A DNA stretch of 64,000 nt, from assembly GCF_043555865.1 (NCBI RefSeq), contig NZ_JBIGHY010000001.1, positions 930,001 to 994,000 on the forward strand, given 5' to 3'. Origin of the DNA: Pelomonas dachongensis (GTDB lineage: Bacteria; Pseudomonadota; Gammaproteobacteria; Burkholderiales; Burkholderiaceae_C). The position numbers and the translations under genes were made by a program. Below, one piece after another: positions 62,501 through 64,000 of this stretch. Position 1 is the stretch's first letter, and every line of letters begins with the position of its first letter. The notes beneath the pieces are model-generated. The model worked only from the letters and a program-made list of their open reading frames with translations, did no database searches and was not told the origin of the DNA.

Positions 62501-63489
62501 TTCGGTGCGGTGGCGCGCTCCAGCTGCGCGGTGTCTTCCGAGATGACGGTGAAGTGACGCACCGTGCCCGACACGCCGCCCAGCTCCTTCTTGGGCGTCC
62601 AGGTCTGGAAGTCGTCGAAGCTGTCGGAGTACCAGTAGCGCTTGGTCGTGTATTCGTCGAAGTAGATGCGCCAGCCCGGCTTGCCGTCCGCGCCCTTGAT
62701 GGGCACCAGCGCCTGGCCTTCCGTCCAGTTGCCCCAGCCGGCCCAATCGCCGGTCTTCTGCAGCGTCCAGGGGCCGTTCAGCGACGGGGCGGTGGCCAGC
62801 TCGATGACCTTGGTGGTCTCGTTCTTGACGAACGCGGTATAGCGGCCGCCGTCGAGCACGACGAAGGTGTCGATGTAGTTTTTGTCCAGGCCGGCCATGG
62901 GCACGGGGTCGGCGAACTTGGTGAAGCCGGCGTCCAGCGCCTTCACGGTGTAGGCCGCGAACGGTCCCTTGGTGCCGCCCTTGGACAGGCTCATCACCAG
63001 ATGCAGGCTGCCATCGGCGTCGCGGAACCATTCGGGCGCCCAGACGTTCGTCACGCCGGGCAGCTTGACCGTCACGTCGCCCACGTGCGACCACGTCTTC
63101 AGGTCGGCCGACTTGGCGATGCCGAAGGTCGAGCCGTCCCAGTTGGTGGTGTAGGCGATGTAGTAGAGGCCGTCCGCCCCGCGGATGATGGAAGGGTCGC
63201 GCAGCAGGTCTTTCGGCGGCTGGTAGGCCTCCGACGCCAGCGACGTGAACGTAACGCCATCGGTGGACGAGAACAGGCTCAGCTTGTTCTGCGACGTGGC
63301 CATGAAGGCCGACATCAGGAAGGTCTTCTCGCCCTTGACGACGGGCTTCACCGGCAGTGACGGCGTGCTGACGGCGGTGGGCGCCTGCTGGCCCGGCAGG
63401 TCCTGAGCGCCGGCGGTGGCGCACATCAGCAGCGCGGCGAACCAGACGGCGGTTCGGTTCGTCAGGGCGGGAGGCAGGACAGCAGACAT
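59581..63489 (-). CDS. Fusion of GH43-like propeller and GH35 beta-galactosidase
   Basis: 1302-residue secreted protein (signal about 1-28, ending TAGAQ). Residues about 45-290 resemble a GH43-type five-blade propeller (LRDPSIIRGADGLYYIAYT; APEWFRDADGSLHLVMS; WTEGQALVPI). Residues about 305-640 form a GH35 beta-galactosidase barrel with GGEFHPFRLP, acid/base Glu491 in QLENELF and nucleophile Glu597 in AEIGAGWFDYWG. Several beta-sandwich domains follow to the C-terminus. It would remove arabinose and galactose side chains of rhamnogalacturonan-I. Start MSAVLPPALTN at 63489 is favoured by the signal peptide; the frame is open further upstream. First gene of the six-gene operon. Confidence 0.88.
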   Translation of the reverse strand: MSAVLPPALTNRTAVWFAALLMCATAGAQDLPGQQAPTAVSTPSLPVKPVVKGEKTFLMSAFMATSQNKLSLFSSTDGVTFTSLASEAYQPPKDLLRDPSIIRGADGLYYIAYTTNWDGSTFGIAKSADLKTWSHVGDVTVKLPGVTNVWAPEWFRDADGSLHLVMSLSKGGTKGPFAAYTVKALDAGFTKFADPVPMAGLDKNYIDTFVVLDGGRYTAFVKNETTKVIELATAPSLNGPWTLQKTGDWAGWGNWTEGQALVPIKGADGKPGWRIYFDEYTTKRYWYSDSFDDFQTWTPKKELGGVSGTVRHFTVISEDTAQLERATAPKSKPKTIAWDRHSLIIDGKREMIFGGEFHPFRLPSPALWRDVLQKMKASGLNTVAFYFAWGYHSAKPGHYDFTGIRNVERALEIAKEEGMYVIARMGPYVNAELTAGGFPGWLLRQRAEARTDAAEYQAATDEWMTQINAILARHQLTNGGGNVIAYQLENELFAVNPKNIRHMQHLADKARADGITVPLFHNAASRLPDWTPKTSTAPFANPGPTDIYAFDGYPGGVCDVFGQPGTPAPAPDWGIYGKNFPKVGSLASPNTPGFVAEIGAGWFDYWGSNGTYECTAKRQGPGYQRVFYGSSLINSLTIHSIYMAFGGTSWGWLAGPVVYTSYDYGSPINESRALRDKAMVLKQMGGLVQSANAVLAAQDKGEVIDPGNAKIRLYHNVNKALGSHVLLAQHNHLSGTAQFGFKLQTKDGSYQIPQAGKLTLTGQDAKMLLASYALERQHLVYSTSELQSQLQQGARDVALLYGRDGDDGETVLRYSTQPTVKFLRGSAQVTWDAKSGDLRLNYAHKGLIEVLISGGSRAPLLLLLADEKTGWEFWRLKAGDQTVLVRSPALVRTAAVNGKTLALTGDTTAPSSLRAWVPDGISALSFNGQALAASAQDNSLVARATLPGPEAVQLPDLMKAMWTRRFDSLEADPKFDDSAWRKTDAPVSAANVYTATDKGQPVLAMSDYGFHHGDVWYRGRFTTTDAQPLKLELFFGGGGAGVIQVWVDGKFIGQQDLDTGRPFPETTDTFHRTLQGLSAGEHVIAVVVRNNSHNWDLFADDVHKEARGLISASLTPKGGQRFGTPIAWKIQGNKGGEDIADLVRGPMNNGGLHGERMGWHLPVDASKPQAGWDATQPGAAPSAPGTYWLRTNFKLDMPQGHDVQLGLAFGDTTKPRSDRENRALIFVNGWNLGQFIAHIGPQRVFVLPPGILNPNGDNTLTLAVTTDGDAANALEPVKLVPLAVARGGVPLEPVPQPRTLAR

Positions 63490-63613
63490 GGGCAGACCGG
63501 GAGTGCGTGGATCCTCGGTCAGTGTCCCCTTGTTTATGGACGGCAAACGATCACGCGATTGCGAGAAGTTCGCGAGAAAGGGGGCGGCGCCAGTCCCGGC
63601 GAAAATGCCGCTC

Positions 63614-64000
63614 ATGTTCAGTTTCTTCAAGAAGTCGGCCCCGGCCCCCGCGCCCGCCGAAGGGCCCACACTGTTGTCAGAGGGGTGGACCGTCAAGCCG
63701 GCCAGTTCACCCGTGCCAGCGCCCGTGCCCGCGCCCGCCCCCGAAGCGTCCGCGAGTCTGCCTGCGCCGGTGCCTCCGCAGGCTGCAGCGCCCCTGGCGA
63801 CAGTGGCGGCCCCGACGCCGGCGCCGGTGGTGGTGCGGCCAGCGGTGCCCGCGCCGCCGCCGCCACCGGCTCCAGCGACCGCACCTGCGGCCGCTCCGGT
63901 GGCTGTCACCATGCCACCGCCTGCCGCGCCGCCGCGCCAGAGCTGGATGGAGCGCCTGCGCGCCGGCCTGCGCAAGACCGGCGGCAGCATCGCCGGTGTC
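63614..64000 (+). CDS. ftsY: Signal-recognition-particle receptor FtsY (N-terminal part)
   Basis: The first 129 codons begin MFSFFKKS, continue with a proline/alanine-rich acidic-poor A domain (about 10-105), and reach the start of the N domain SWMERLRAGLRKTGGSIAGV. This matches FtsY of Burkholderiales. FtsY docks ribosome-nascent chains at the inner membrane with SRP and FtsH-independent SecYEG. The GTPase domain is beyond the right edge. It is divergent from the GH35 gene, with a 124-bp gap that holds the promoters; nothing specific recognised there. Confidence 0.85.
   Translation, partial: MFSFFKKSAPAPAPAEGPTLLSEGWTVKPASSPVPAPVPAPAPEASASLPAPVPPQAAAPLATVAAPTPAPVVVRPAVPAPPPPPAPATAPAAAPVAVTMPPPAAPPRQSWMERLRAGLRKTGGSIAGV

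Noticed and set aside
59581..63990. Longer start for the GH43/GH35 fusion
   Set aside because: The upstream 167 codons are glycine/alanine repeats antisense to the ftsY linker; the signal peptide at 63489 is a clear start.

Overview
The window is G+C-rich Gram-negative DNA with short ATGA-type gene overlaps, TonB-dependent receptors, a betaproteobacterial-type porin and an ftsY start at the right edge. Gene content and composition suggest a Burkholderiales member close to Roseateles, Mitsuaria or Pelomonas. This is inferred from gene families; there is no rRNA gene in the window to confirm it. The sequence is dominated by polysaccharide-utilisation genes for several glycans.

Region 1 (1-18.7 kb) deals with galacto-sugars and pectin. 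A minus-strand operon (DMT transporter, kbaZ-type tagatose-bisphosphate aldolase subunit, agaS-type sugar-phosphate isomerase cut by the left edge) is divergent from a plus-strand operon (TonB-dependent receptor, periplasmic amidohydrolase, GH36-like and GH27 alpha-galactosidases). The shared intergenic region carries clustered CGAAA repeats that look like DeoR/AgaR-type operators. Next come a ricin-lectin/DUF4874-DUF4832 protein, a fasciclin lipoprotein, a DUF2878 membrane protein, an unrecognised anchored protein and a secreted PL4 rhamnogalacturonan lyase.

Region 2 (18.7-23.1 kb) is housekeeping-like: two small or unknown proteins, an elongation factor G paralogue and a GFA-family protein. 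The EF-G gene has an unusual leader: a promoter, a 13-codon ORF, an antiterminator arm competing with an intrinsic terminator, then an arginine-rich 32-codon ORF. This looks like translation-sensing transcription attenuation and is the most interesting regulatory find.

Region 3 (23.1-41.7 kb) is a beta-glucan/chitin system. It has a four-gene operon (flavin halogenase-like, SapC, cupin-8, flavin halogenase-like), a large TonB-dependent receptor, a LacI regulator, a GH16 endoglucanase, a two-CBM GH18 chitinase, and an ABC importer operon (SBP, two permeases) with a GH1 beta-glucosidase and a GH16 lipoprotein. Identical 14-bp palindromes TGAAAGCGCTTTCA lie upstream of the receptor (twice, plus a variant), the GH16 gene and the SBP gene, defining one LacI regulon.

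Region 4 (41.8-51.5 kb) is mixed: a PAP2 phosphatase fused to autotransporter-type repeats, an EAL phosphodiesterase, a porin, a TonB-C-like secreted protein, a sugar ABC ATPase with a second SBP but no permeases, and a divergent TctDE-like two-component system.

Region 5 (51.5-63.5 kb) is a six-gene minus-strand rhamnogalacturonan-I operon: GH43-like/GH35 fusion, GH105, GPH/MFS transporter, PL26-like exo-lyase, CE12-like esterase and a serine beta-lactamase-fold hydrolase. Together with the PL4 enzyme of region 1 it covers backbone cleavage, deacetylation, side-chain removal, uptake and cytoplasmic hydrolysis of unsaturated disaccharides. ftsY begins at the right edge, divergent from this operon. 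No tRNA, rRNA, CRISPR or IS element was recognised.
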